Shown here one piece after another: positions 53,259 to 61,663 of a stretch of 64,000 nt of DNA (the first letter of the stretch is position 1; each line of letters starts with the position of its first letter). The DNA is from Candidatus Bathyarchaeota archaeon. Its GTDB lineage: Archaea > Thermoproteota > Bathyarchaeia > Bathyarchaeales > Bathycorpusculaceae. The stretch lies in assembly GCA_026014595.1 (NCBI GenBank), contig JAOZHY010000016.1, positions 1-64,000 of the forward strand, read 5' to 3'. The position numbers were made by a program, and so were the translations under genes. A model generated the notes under the pieces. It saw only the letters and a program-made list of their open reading frames with translations. It was not told where the DNA came from and searched no databases.

Positions 53259-54338
53259 TTATGTCAAAACGAAGCTTTTGTTTCCGTAGTGAATCTCTAT
53301 TTGTTGCTTGTCGGTCACTTTGCCTATTAGCTCAGGTTGTGCTCCAGCGTTTTCCAGCGCGGCGATTGCTTTTTCTTGGTCTGTTTTGTTCACGATTATA
53401 GCAAAGCCCCATCCCATGTTGAAGGTTTGGAACATCTCCTTGTCGGTTATGGTGTAGCCGAGCTCCAGCGCGGTTCGCTGAATCAAGCTGAAAACAGGTT
53501 GGGGCTTGAAGTTGTTAAATTTGAAGCCTATGCCCGGCGAGAAAGCTGTGAGGTTGTTAAATTTTAAGTAGCCGTCGCCCGTGATGTGCACGGCGGCTTT
53601 GATTCTGGCTGTTTCCGCGGCTTTGAGGAGCGGTTTCACGTAGATTCGCGTGGGCTCCAGCATCTCGGTGATGATTTCTCTGTCGAGGGGTTCTGGTTTG
53701 TCGTGGGGTTCATGTTTTCCGCCCCATTGTTTGAGGAGAATTTTGCGCGCAAGAGTTATCCCATTGCTGTGCAAACCTGAGCTGGGCAAGCCGATTATCG
53801 GGTCGTCTGGTTTGATGACTGCGCCAGTGATTATCTGGTGTTTGGCGACGTGTCCTATGGCGGCAACTATCATGTCGAAGCCAGCGCCTTCCGCGATGCC
53901 GTTTATTATTTCGGCTACGTCGCCGATTTCGCCGCTGACGACTGGGCACTCCGCCATTTCAGCGCCGCGAGCTATGCCCTCGAGCCATTCCTTGACCAGT
54001 TTGGGATTGCTGGCTTGAGCATGGATATTGTCTGAGATGGCGAGCGGAGTGGCGCCTGAGCGTATGACGTCATTCACCGCCATGGCGACGGCGTCAATGC
54101 CTATGGTGTCATATTTGCCGGCGAGTTGAGCAAGGAGGACTTTGGTGCCGACGCCCTCAATGGTTAAGTCGAGATACATGTCTCTGGACAGCGGGAAGAT
54201 GTTGCTGTATGGCAAGTGTATCACGGGTCCAAAGTGGCTGAACTTGTACGTTTTCTGCAGGGTTTGCAGTGCTTTTTTGGATTCGTGACGTTGTTCGCGG
54301 TTCACGCCGGCGTCGGTGTAGGTGTAGTTTTTGGGCAT
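53259..54338 (-). CDS. purM: Phosphoribosylaminoimidazole synthetase (AIR synthetase)
   Basis: PurM closes the imidazole ring of FGAM to AIR using ATP. The 359-residue protein has TIGIDAVAMAVNDVIRSGATP, CPVVSGEIGDV, LPSSGLHSNGITLARK and HITGDGYLKFNNL. It is first in the purMSLQ run, so its product follows directly from the enzyme encoded by the next three genes. AGGAG lies before the ATG. Confidence 0.93.
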   Translation of the reverse strand: MPKNYTYTDAGVNREQRHESKKALQTLQKTYKFSHFGPVIHLPYSNIFPLSRDMYLDLTIEGVGTKVLLAQLAGKYDTIGIDAVAMAVNDVIRSGATPLAISDNIHAQASNPKLVKEWLEGIARGAEMAECPVVSGEIGDVAEIINGIAEGAGFDMIVAAIGHVAKHQIITGAVIKPDDPIIGLPSSGLHSNGITLARKILLKQWGGKHEPHDKPEPLDREIITEMLEPTRIYVKPLLKAAETARIKAAVHITGDGYLKFNNLTAFSPGIGFKFNNFKPQPVFSLIQRTALELGYTITDKEMFQTFNMGWGFAIIVNKTDQEKAIAALENAGAQPELIGKVTDKQQIEIHYGNKSFVLT

Positions 54339-54422
54339 CGCGGGTTTTCTCCTGTCTGTGTGTTCTGTTGGCGCTGGATGTTGATAACGATTTTGCTCTG
54401 CCTGGAGTCTCTCCCCCTTCCC

Positions 54423-54430
54423 TTATATAA
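54423..54430 (-). promoter_or_regulatory. TATA box of the purMSLQ genes
   Basis: TTATATAA (a palindrome) lies about 85-92 bp before the purM ATG on the minus strand. Transcription would begin about 25 bp on, leaving a leader of about 60 nt that holds the AGGAG ribosome site. Confidence 0.5.
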
Positions 54431-54513
54431 ATCCAGAATAGGCTCGCCTTCGACCAAAAGACTAAAAATACAGAAGTCGCCATTGACCTAAAACAGCCAC
54501 GGCGAGAACAAGG

Positions 54514-54590
54514 GCGGTCTTAGTCTAGTTTGGCTAGGACATCAGCCTCCCACGCTGACGACCCGGGTTCAAATCCCGGAGACCGCACCA
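54514..54590 (+). tRNA. tRNA-Gly (CCC)
   Basis: The acceptor arms GCGGTCT and AGACCGC pair. The D arm is GTC...GAC, the anticodon arm TCAGC-CTCCCAC-GCTGA has anticodon CCC, and the T arm is CCGGG-TTCAAAT-CCCGG. Discriminator A and an encoded CCA follow. No intron is present. It reads GGG glycine codons. Confidence 0.95.
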
Positions 54591-54803
54591 CCAAAGCGTC
54601 CCAGTCGTACAAGTCAGAGTCAAAGAAAACATGCATCTTTTTAATTATAGAGAATTTTTCAACAATGCAAGCGACTGACTAAAAACGGTTAAGGTGCCAA
54701 ATTGAGTCTAAACCCCACAAGTGTCTCAGGCAGCGACATGTGTCATGCAGTCTTGATAAATTTTAATAACTATTTCAGCATCAGTGTGTATGCGTGAAAC
54801 TAT

Positions 54804-55076
54804 ATGAAAAAGAAGTTAATGGACATCCTCGCTTGCCCAATAGACAAGTATCACCCGCTTGAACTCCACGTTTTCGAAGAGAAAGACGAAATCGTCGAAG
54901 GATTAATCGTCTGCCCCAAATGCTTGAGATGGTATCCCATTCGCGACGAAATTCCCGAGATGTTGCCCGACGAGCTGCGGAAAGAAGCAGAAGACTTGCC
55001 GTTCCTGAAGAAGTGGCAAGCCAGCATTCCTGAGAAAATCGTTAAAGAAGGCAAACCCTTCCATCTGAAACAGTAA
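54804..55076 (+). CDS. Trm112-like zinc-binding protein
   Basis: This 90-residue protein has the Trm112 zinc-ribbon plan: LMDILACPIDKYHPLELHV, then LIVCPKCLRWYPIRDEIPEMLPDE. Trm112 in archaea and eukaryotes is an activating partner of several AdoMet methyltransferases acting on tRNA, rRNA and release factor. One zinc-ligand Cys of the first knuckle is replaced (CPIDKY for CPxC), as in many archaeal members. It converges with the Gfo/Idh gene, with one base between the stops. Confidence 0.85.
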   Translation: MKKKLMDILACPIDKYHPLELHVFEEKDEIVEGLIVCPKCLRWYPIRDEIPEMLPDELRKEAEDLPFLKKWQASIPEKIVKEGKPFHLKQ

Positions 55077-55077
55077 A

Positions 55078-56028
55078 TTACGGCTTCAGTTTCATAACCC
55101 TGTTTTTCGCCGAAGACTGCAACGCAGCCTCAGCAATTTTCAGCGCTCTCAAGCCGTCATTGCCAGTTATCATCGGCTTCTCCTTTTTTGTAATGCAGTC
55201 AGCAAAATGTTGCAGCTCAAGCTTCAAAGGCTCCTGAAACGGGTATCTTGGCTGCAGGGTTTTCTCTGCGCTTTCAATCCACAACTCCTGCGTGATGTAA
55301 TCGAGCCTCATTATTGCATCGCTTCCAGTAACCGTCAACGTTCTCGTCTTATACGGCGTCAACCAGTTCGACTCGATAAACGCGCTTTTTCCATCCTCGA
55401 AAGTGAGCATTATCTGCGCGTAATCCTCAAACTTCCTGTGCCTCATGCTTCCAGCCTTCGCGTAAACGCTGCAGGGTTCTTCACCAGAAATGTACCGCAT
55501 GATGTCGATGTCGTGAATTGCCGTGTCCTTCACCACTCCGACGTCGCCGATTCTTTCAGGCCACTGCGAAACTCGCTTCGCTGTAGCGCACACGAGTTCC
55601 CCGATCTTCTTGTTCGCAACTGCCTCTCGAATCTGCCGCAGTCCTGGAATGAACCTCATCAGAAAACCAACTGTCAAGTGCAGACCGTTTTTGTCAGCGG
55701 TTTCCAGAAGCTTCTCCGCCTGCCTCGTGTTGGTAGCCATGGGTTTCTCCACCAAAACGTGTTTTCCGGCCTTCAGGGCTTTGAGGGCTTCTTTGGCAAG
55801 CATGGTTGACCACGTGCACACGCTCACCGCTTCGATTTCCGGGTTCTTCAGCATCCGCGTGCTGTTTGTGTATGCTTTCGCGCCGAATTGGTTAGCCACG
55901 TTCTTGGCTCTTTTAGCATCCGTGTCGCAGACAGCTATGAGTTCGGTGGCTTCGAGTTCTTGATAGACTCTGGCGTGATTTTTCCCCCAGAAGCCTGTTC
56001 CGATAACTGCCACGCCAAGTTTCTTCAT
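55078..56028 (-). CDS. Gfo/Idh/MocA family oxidoreductase
   Basis: This 316-residue NAD(P)-dependent oxidoreductase has the N-terminal Rossmann loop VIGTGFWGKNHARVY, the conserved VEKPMATNTRQAEKL with the catalytic Lys, and the DTAIHDIDIMRYI His motif. It acts on a sugar or nucleotide sugar; with the cluster around it, a UDP-sugar 3-oxidase like WbpB is one possibility. It overlaps the upstream dehydrogenase-like gene by four bases. Confidence 0.85.
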   Translation of the reverse strand: MKKLGVAVIGTGFWGKNHARVYQELEATELIAVCDTDAKRAKNVANQFGAKAYTNSTRMLKNPEIEAVSVCTWSTMLAKEALKALKAGKHVLVEKPMATNTRQAEKLLETADKNGLHLTVGFLMRFIPGLRQIREAVANKKIGELVCATAKRVSQWPERIGDVGVVKDTAIHDIDIMRYISGEEPCSVYAKAGSMRHRKFEDYAQIMLTFEDGKSAFIESNWLTPYKTRTLTVTGSDAIMRLDYITQELWIESAEKTLQPRYPFQEPLKLELQHFADCITKKEKPMITGNDGLRALKIAEAALQSSAKNRVMKLKP

Positions 56029-57371
56029 TTCTTCATGTCACCTTTTCCCAGGCAACGATATATGAAACCTTCTTTTTCAACTTTCTGCGGTTCAACAAGC
56101 TCCACCAAATCCACGATCGCCGCAGGCATCCTCATCACAGCCCGCAGTTTCTGGAAGTTTAAACGTTTAAACTGGTCATAACCATTAAGTATTATCACGC
56201 AGTCTGCGCTTTCCACTGCCTCATTCAGGCTTCGCTTAAGCGCATGTGAGGTGCTTAAGGTTTCGCTTTTTCCGAGCAGCGGATCATAAAGACTCATCTT
56301 TGCACCTTTCTTTTCTAACATTTTGACCAAGCGGTCTGCGGCTGTTTCAGGTTTAACAGTTCCAAGTGCTGCAACTCGTGCTCTTCTCAGTGTCTTCCCG
56401 CAGCTTCTCAGTGTGTCCTGCAATAGGTTAACTGTGTGCTTCACCATGTCCTCGTTGATTTGCCTAGCCAACTTTGAAAGCCTAAGCTTGGTGTTAAGGT
56501 TCTCCGCGTTTTCAAGCAGAAAGTAGGCTTCCTTTCGGTTTCTTTCCTCCGCGATGGTTGGAGAGAAGCTTGAGCCTTGAGGGTCCAAGAGTTTTACCAC
56601 CGCAGAATAGTCCACTCCAGCGCTTTCACAGAAAACGGCCAACTCGTTAGCTAAAGCGGTTTCTGCATCCTGTTTGGCGGCTGTGAACAACACGGCTAAT
56701 TCCACTGTTTTAAAGTCCATTATCTTCCTGACGCATTTGTTGAGCGTCGCCAAAATCGTTGAAGCAGCTTCCAAGCTTTTCTTGTCCAAAGCTGCCACCC
56801 AAAACTCTTGACTGCTGGCTGGACTGACTGACTGCTCGTCTGAACATAGCATGTGGTTGTAGGCTAAACCGAAATCTTCGCCGACTCTGAGCCCTGACGT
56901 GTTTTCCAAAGTTTCTTTGATGACGCTTTCAGTGAAGCCGAAACCTACTGTGCCCATGTAGATGAACAGTGCGCCGTGGCGAAGTGCGGCTCCAACCTGC
57001 TTGCAACTGTTTTCCACCTCCGCATAATTCAGGCTTTTTTTGTCGTCAATCTTCGCCGCAACAGTCATGACTATTATGTCGCTTTGTGAGACTGCGCTTT
57101 TCAATTCGCTTGTTACGCTGAGCTGTTTAGTTCCTATAAGGCGTTTCAATTTGGCTTCTGTTTCTTTTTCCGAGAAATCAGTTTTTCCTTTTGCCACTCG
57201 TTTAACGATGCTTTGGTCAGAGTCTGCGCAGACGACCTTGAAGCCTGCTTCAGCAAAGGCAACTGCGTAAAGAATGCCCTTTTTCCCGCATCCTATAACA
57301 CTCACCGTGTATTTTCCGCGTTTCTCCGCTGTGTCTATTTCTTCTGGTTTAAGGTTTAAAACTGCGGACAT
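56025..57371 (-). CDS. UDP-sugar dehydrogenase homologue lacking catalytic residues
   Basis: This 448-residue protein has the three-part plan of UDP-glucose/GDP-mannose dehydrogenases: Rossmann loop VSVIGCGKKGILYAVAFAEA, a central helix with NELAVFCESAGVD, and a C-terminal domain ending with ADCVIILNGYDQFK. The catalytic Cys motif (GGxCxPxDP) is replaced by EERNRKEAYFLL. The conserved Lys and Asn of the central helix become Val and Ala (ELAVLFTAAKQ). Normal four-electron oxidation therefore looks impossible; a different reaction or a structural role is likely. It lies between the Gfo/Idh gene and glmM. Confidence 0.75.
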   Translation of the reverse strand: MSAVLNLKPEEIDTAEKRGKYTVSVIGCGKKGILYAVAFAEAGFKVVCADSDQSIVKRVAKGKTDFSEKETEAKLKRLIGTKQLSVTSELKSAVSQSDIIVMTVAAKIDDKKSLNYAEVENSCKQVGAALRHGALFIYMGTVGFGFTESVIKETLENTSGLRVGEDFGLAYNHMLCSDEQSVSPASSQEFWVAALDKKSLEAASTILATLNKCVRKIMDFKTVELAVLFTAAKQDAETALANELAVFCESAGVDYSAVVKLLDPQGSSFSPTIAEERNRKEAYFLLENAENLNTKLRLSKLARQINEDMVKHTVNLLQDTLRSCGKTLRRARVAALGTVKPETAADRLVKMLEKKGAKMSLYDPLLGKSETLSTSHALKRSLNEAVESADCVIILNGYDQFKRLNFQKLRAVMRMPAAIVDLVELVEPQKVEKEGFIYRCLGKGDMKK

Positions 57372-57396
57372 GGATGAGCGTTCTCCGCGTCCTCTG

Positions 57397-58767
57397 CTAA
57401 TAAACGGCTGCGAGGATTTTTCTAAGCATTGCGCTATAGTCTTTAACTAGCTTTAATGCTTTTTCATGACTCTTAGCTTCCGCGTATAACCTGTAAACGT
57501 TCTCGGTGCCGCTTGGTCTGATGAGTATGGCGCTTTTGTCCTCAAACCAGATTTTCACTCCGTCAATGGTGCTGACGTTTGCGTCTTTCACCTGCTCGAG
57601 CAGTTTTTTCAGCAGCTTCTCTTTTTTATCTTCTGGGCATTCCACGCTTCCTTTCTCTATGAAGTACTGCGGTTGCTCCGCGATGAGTTTCGAAAGTTTC
57701 TTTCCAGTCTTGGACATTATTTCTAGGATTAGCGCTGTAGTCATGGCTCCGTCGCGGACTGCTTGGTGTGGACCATAAAAAACTCCGCCGTTTTCTTCTC
57801 CGCCTAGTTTGGCGTTGACTTCTTTCATTTTCTGTGAGACAGTGACGCTTCCAACTTTGGTCCACACGATTTCGCCCCTGTAAGCTTCTGCGATTTCTTT
57901 AATTAGCGTCGAAGAACTTACGGGAGTGACGATTTTCGCGCTTGGGTTTTCGATGAGGAAGTATTTTTCAACCACCGCGAAAGTTTTGTCTCCCATGTAA
58001 ACCTGTCCTTTTTCATCGACAAAAATGGAGCGGTCAGCGTCGCCGTCGAAAGCCACGCCTAAATCTGCGCCTACAGCTTTCACTGTTGCAGCTAGCACGG
58101 TCAGGTTTTCTGGTCGCGGTTCCGGCAGTCGTCCTGGGAAGGTTCCGTCGATGTTAGCGTTTATGCTTGTGACTTTGCAGCCTAGTTCTCGCAGAAGCTG
58201 TGGTGCGGTTAATCCGCCGACGCTGTTCGACGCGTCAACTACGACATGGTAATGTTTTTCTGCGATTTGGCTGGTGTTGACGTGTTTTTTCACGGCTTGC
58301 ACGTACTCGTCGTTTACCATTGGCATCTCGTGAGTTGTGCCAAGCTTGTTCCACTCGGCGAAAACTGGCTTGTTTTCGTAGTAGATTTTCTCTATGCTGG
58401 CTTCCTGTTCGTGGGAAATCTCGATGCCGTCGTTCCAGATGACCTTTATGCCATTATATTCAGGCGGATTATGCGAAGCGGTAATTATCACGCCACCAGC
58501 CATGCAGTGATTCTTGACTGCAAACTGCAGCGCGGGTGTGGGAGCCATTCCGGCGAAGAACACATTGCATCCTGTGGCTGTTAAGCCTGCGATTACTGCC
58601 TTAGCGAGCATGGGACCGCTGGTTCTGGCGTCGTGTCCTACGAGTAGGTTTTTTTTGTTGAAGAATGTTCCGATGGCTGTGGCTATTTTCGCGGCTGTTT
58701 CAGGTGTTAATTCTTTGTTGGTGAGCCCGCGGATGCCGTTTGTTCCGAAAAGTTTTTTTGAGCCCAT
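57397..58767 (-). CDS. glmM: Phosphohexomutase (phosphoglucosamine mutase type)
   Basis: This 456-residue alpha-D-phosphohexomutase has the phosphoserine loop TASHNPPEYNGIKV, the metal loop FDGDADRSIFVD, the sugar loop GGEENGGVFYGPH and the phosphate loop RPSGTENVYRLYAE. Its start (MGSKKLFGTNGIRGLTNKEL) is typical of archaeal GlmM/ManB-type enzymes, which interconvert glucosamine- or glucose-phosphates. The neighbours suggest a role in nucleotide-sugar supply. It is 18 bp from the nucleotidyltransferase. Confidence 0.88.
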   Translation of the reverse strand: MGSKKLFGTNGIRGLTNKELTPETAAKIATAIGTFFNKKNLLVGHDARTSGPMLAKAVIAGLTATGCNVFFAGMAPTPALQFAVKNHCMAGGVIITASHNPPEYNGIKVIWNDGIEISHEQEASIEKIYYENKPVFAEWNKLGTTHEMPMVNDEYVQAVKKHVNTSQIAEKHYHVVVDASNSVGGLTAPQLLRELGCKVTSINANIDGTFPGRLPEPRPENLTVLAATVKAVGADLGVAFDGDADRSIFVDEKGQVYMGDKTFAVVEKYFLIENPSAKIVTPVSSSTLIKEIAEAYRGEIVWTKVGSVTVSQKMKEVNAKLGGEENGGVFYGPHQAVRDGAMTTALILEIMSKTGKKLSKLIAEQPQYFIEKGSVECPEDKKEKLLKKLLEQVKDANVSTIDGVKIWFEDKSAILIRPSGTENVYRLYAEAKSHEKALKLVKDYSAMLRKILAAVY

Positions 58768-58785
58768 GTTTTCAGGTCTCCTCGT

Positions 58786-59871
58786 TCAACAGATGATTTT
58801 GGATTTTAATATGTTTTCAGAGACTTCTTTGGCGGGGCAGACTGCTGCTTCTGCTGGGAGTGTGATGTTGTCTCTGATTTTTGCTTGGTCTGCCACGATG
58901 CAGCCTTTGCTGATTTGTACTTTTTTTCCGATTACGGCGCCTTCGCCGATTATGGCGCCGTTTATGATGGCGTAATCGTCTATTTGTGCGTCTGGGAAGA
59001 TTACTGTGTCGCTTATGTGAACGTTTTTTCCGATGGTGACGTTTTTTCCGAAGATGGCGTATGGTCCTATGACGGATTTTTCGCCGATGGAGACGCCTTT
59101 GTCGAATGCTACGGGTTTTTTGATTTCAAATTTGCCTGTTCTGATTCTATGTGTTTTGCCGAGTGTGTCGAGTATGATTTTGTTTGTTTGGAGATATTCT
59201 TCTGGTTTGCCGATGTCAATCCATATGCCGCGGATGATGTGTCCGAAGAGCTTTCCTTGCTGGGCTAGTTTCGGGAAGATCTCGCGTTCCATTGAAATCT
59301 TTTTTCCCTTTGGTATGAGGGTGAAGATTTCGGGGCTGAGGACGTATATTCCAGCGTTTATGAGGTTGGTTGGCGCTGTGCCCTTTGCTGGTTTCTCTAT
59401 AAATCGTGTTATGCGGTTGTCATCTGCCAGTTCCGCCACACCGTATCTGCTTGGGTCTTCGACTTCGCAGAGGGCGATTGTGGCTAATGCTTGGTTTTTT
59501 TTGTGTTCTTCTATGATTTCACTGTAGTTGACGTTTTCGAATATGTCGCCATTCAAGACTAAGAAGGGTTCTGAGTTTCCTAGGAGTTTTTGGGCTTTTT
59601 TTACTGGTCCTGCGGTTCCGAGCGGCTTTTTGGGCGGGTCGATGGAGTATTTTACGCGTAGTCCGTTTTTTGGGATTCGCTGCCGTTTTATGTAGAACTC
59701 GGTTTGCAGGTTAACGGCTAATATTGCTTCTTTGATGTTGTTTTTGGCGAGGCGTTCGAAAATCCATTGGAGCAGCGGCTTGTTGACTATGGGGAAGAGG
59801 GTTTTGGGTCTCGTGCAGCTTAATGGCCTTAAGCGTGTGCCGAATCCACCTGCAAGGATTAAGGCTTTCAG
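58786..59871 (-). CDS. Sugar-1-phosphate nucleotidyltransferase, CTG start
   Basis: The ORF track gives only 58786-59556 (TTG in the middle of a VLNGD motif). The frame stays open upstream to 59871, giving LKALILAGGFGTRLRPLSCT, PLLQWIFERLA and DPPKKPLGTAG, the full nucleotidyltransferase domain. The only codon at the expected Met is CTG, 7 nt after a perfect AAGGTGA, the same layout as the TTG of hisA. No ATG, GTG or TTG occurs before codon 105, and an in-frame TAG lies upstream. A left-handed beta-helix follows (GVSIGEKSVIGPY...). Length 361 residues. Likely a GlmU-like UDP-GlcNAc or dTDP-sugar enzyme. Confidence 0.85.
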   Translation of the reverse strand: MKALILAGGFGTRLRPLSCTRPKTLFPIVNKPLLQWIFERLAKNNIKEAILAVNLQTEFYIKRQRIPKNGLRVKYSIDPPKKPLGTAGPVKKAQKLLGNSEPFLVLNGDIFENVNYSEIIEEHKKNQALATIALCEVEDPSRYGVAELADDNRITRFIEKPAKGTAPTNLINAGIYVLSPEIFTLIPKGKKISMEREIFPKLAQQGKLFGHIIRGIWIDIGKPEEYLQTNKIILDTLGKTHRIRTGKFEIKKPVAFDKGVSIGEKSVIGPYAIFGKNVTIGKNVHISDTVIFPDAQIDDYAIINGAIIGEGAVIGKKVQISKGCIVADQAKIRDNITLPAEAAVCPAKEVSENILKSKIIC

Positions 59872-59885
59872 TTTAGCGTCACCTT

Positions 59886-60289
59886 GGAGCTTATACTATT
59901 TGCGTGTTTTAATATAAACAGTTATGGTGAGAAGCCGTTTACTGGGCGACTTGTAATTCGGGTCTTCGGGAATGTGGCGAGTTGGCTTGGTTTGTCGCTG
60001 TTGGTTGCTGCTGACTGCGATTCTGTTGTGCGATTTTTCGTCTGCAGCCCGCCCTTATTCAAAGACGCATGGATAGCGCTGACAAACCAGCAAGCAGACC
60101 CTACCCTCTCCTAGTTCCTGCATAGAACCACTAATAGGCGCCAAATAGGCTTCTGTGCTATCAGCGCGGGGACATCTGCCCTCCCCTTTTAAGGGAAAAA
60201 ACCGGTTGCGAAAACGGAATAAACGTTGCTAGAAAGATTATTCCTGTTGCGTTTTTGAAGTAGACCAGCAGGGTCTCAACCGATTATGG
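59886..60289. other. Intergenic region, no gene seen
   Basis: About 400 bp between the nucleotidyltransferase and cobY, both on the minus strand. ORFs here have no protein-like composition. AT-rich ATTAAAACACG at about 59903-59913 on the minus strand may contribute to the nucleotidyltransferase promoter. CCCTT/AAGGG near 60185-60196 is a short inverted repeat. Confidence 0.35.
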
Positions 60290-60907
60290 CTATTTTCTTG
60301 ACATTTTAGCGAACAGTTTTTCAGCTATTTCCAGCTCTTGCACCGTGTTGATGTTAACGGCAACCTCCTCAAGGTCCAGCAGGAAGACTTCTTGGTCGAG
60401 CTCTTTCTCGTCGATTCTGCGTCCGTCAATCACGTTGATTCCCGCGGGAACCATGCGCCTGTTCGCCATCACAAAGGAGTAATCTCCAGCCAAGCCCAGC
60501 TTCTCCTTCGTTTCCATCGGTACCACCACCGCCAGCGCAGGCTTCCCGCACCGCTCATAACGCTCTATGATGGCGTCCACGATTTCGCCTGTGATTAACG
60601 GAAGGTCAGCTGCCACAGCCATCACGGTCTGCAGCTTCAGCGCTTTAACGGCGTAGCCCAAGTCAAAAACGTATTCTCTTCCAGGAGTCTTAACCACCGT
60701 GACTGGGAACCCAGTCATCAATTTTTCGGTTTTAGGTGTGTAATCGCTGACCGCAACCACTATGGAATCAATTTTCCGCGCGTTCCCCAGTGCCGCAAGA
60801 ACATGCTCGATGACGGGTTTGCCGCCGACTCGCAACAGAGGCTTCTCTTCCGAACTCGCCATGCGGGTGCCTTTTCCGCCAGCCATGACAAGTGCCGTTA
60901 CGCCCAC
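60290..60907 (-). CDS. cobY: Adenosylcobinamide-phosphate guanylyltransferase
   Basis: CobY is the archaeal enzyme that activates adenosylcobinamide phosphate with GTP. The ORF track starts at 61195 with a tail overlapping cobS. The GTG at 60907 gives VGVTALVMAGGKGTRMASSE..., 205 residues, the normal size. The nucleotide loop is MAGGKGTRM, and AVAADLPLIT is the metal-site DxP segment. It overlaps cobS by ten bases and is the last gene of the cobalamin run. Confidence 0.88.
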   Translation of the reverse strand: MGVTALVMAGGKGTRMASSEEKPLLRVGGKPVIEHVLAALGNARKIDSIVVAVSDYTPKTEKLMTGFPVTVVKTPGREYVFDLGYAVKALKLQTVMAVAADLPLITGEIVDAIIERYERCGKPALAVVVPMETKEKLGLAGDYSFVMANRRMVPAGINVIDGRRIDEKELDQEVFLLDLEEVAVNINTVQELEIAEKLFAKMSRK

Positions 60908-61650
60908 GCAATCACCGCCAACAAAACGATTAGCGAAGACATGCGTACAAGCTCGTTCGTGGCGCCCAAAACGTCTCCTGTTACGCCTTTGAAGTGCCTG
61001 TGCGCTATTCCGACAATGACAAGGCTCGCCACGACGGCTGCAATCACGGTTACCGCGCCTGCCAACCACAACAAAGGCACTGATATGGCAAAAGCAATTA
61101 TTAAGGCGGCGACTAGGCGCGCATTGCCTTTCCCGCCGTGCATGGCTTCTAGGAACGTGGAAGCCATGCCTTGATGCACTGCTTTTCCAGCCCAAGCTCC
61201 AACAACCATTGCCAGCTTCGCCGCGACTTCAACCACCACGATACTCTGAACAATTATGCCCTGGTTCAGTTCGGCTATGGCTAAGGCAGTGACTAGGAAA
61301 GTCATGATGCCCAAGGATAAGCCTCCCGCGCCAGTCAACTGGTCGTGCATTATCTCGATTTTTCTTTCGGGTGTGCCGTGAGCCATGACGCCGTCGCCGA
61401 AATCCAACAAACCATCGGTGTGGTGAAGTCCCGTGATGAGCAGCAGGACTCCCAGCACCAAGGCGCCCACAACTAAGCCTGGGAGAAACTGGTAAGCCAC
61501 CCAGCCAAAAACGCCAGCTAGCAGTCCGATGAACGCGCCTACAAGGGGAAAAACAAACATGTATCTTGCAGCGTCGGTCAGCATGTCCTTGTCCATGCTA
61601 ACTGGAATGACCGTGAGAAACGAAAAAATGTTCTTAATCTCTTTAAGCAC
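60898..61650 (-). CDS. cobS: Adenosylcobinamide-GDP ribazoletransferase
   Basis: CobS is the integral membrane enzyme that attaches alpha-ribazole (or its phosphate) to adenosylcobinamide-GDP. The 250-residue protein has about seven membrane helices and the conserved LLITGLHHTDGLLDFGDGVMAHG, with the catalytic acidic residues. Its products feed all corrinoid enzymes. It begins 14 bp after cobT and overlaps cobY by ten bases. Confidence 0.92.
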   Translation of the reverse strand: MLKEIKNIFSFLTVIPVSMDKDMLTDAARYMFVFPLVGAFIGLLAGVFGWVAYQFLPGLVVGALVLGVLLLITGLHHTDGLLDFGDGVMAHGTPERKIEIMHDQLTGAGGLSLGIMTFLVTALAIAELNQGIIVQSIVVVEVAAKLAMVVGAWAGKAVHQGMASTFLEAMHGGKGNARLVAALIIAFAISVPLLWLAGAVTVIAAVVASLVIVGIAHRHFKGVTGDVLGATNELVRMSSLIVLLAVIAWA

Positions 61651-61663
61651 AGCCTCAGCCTCA

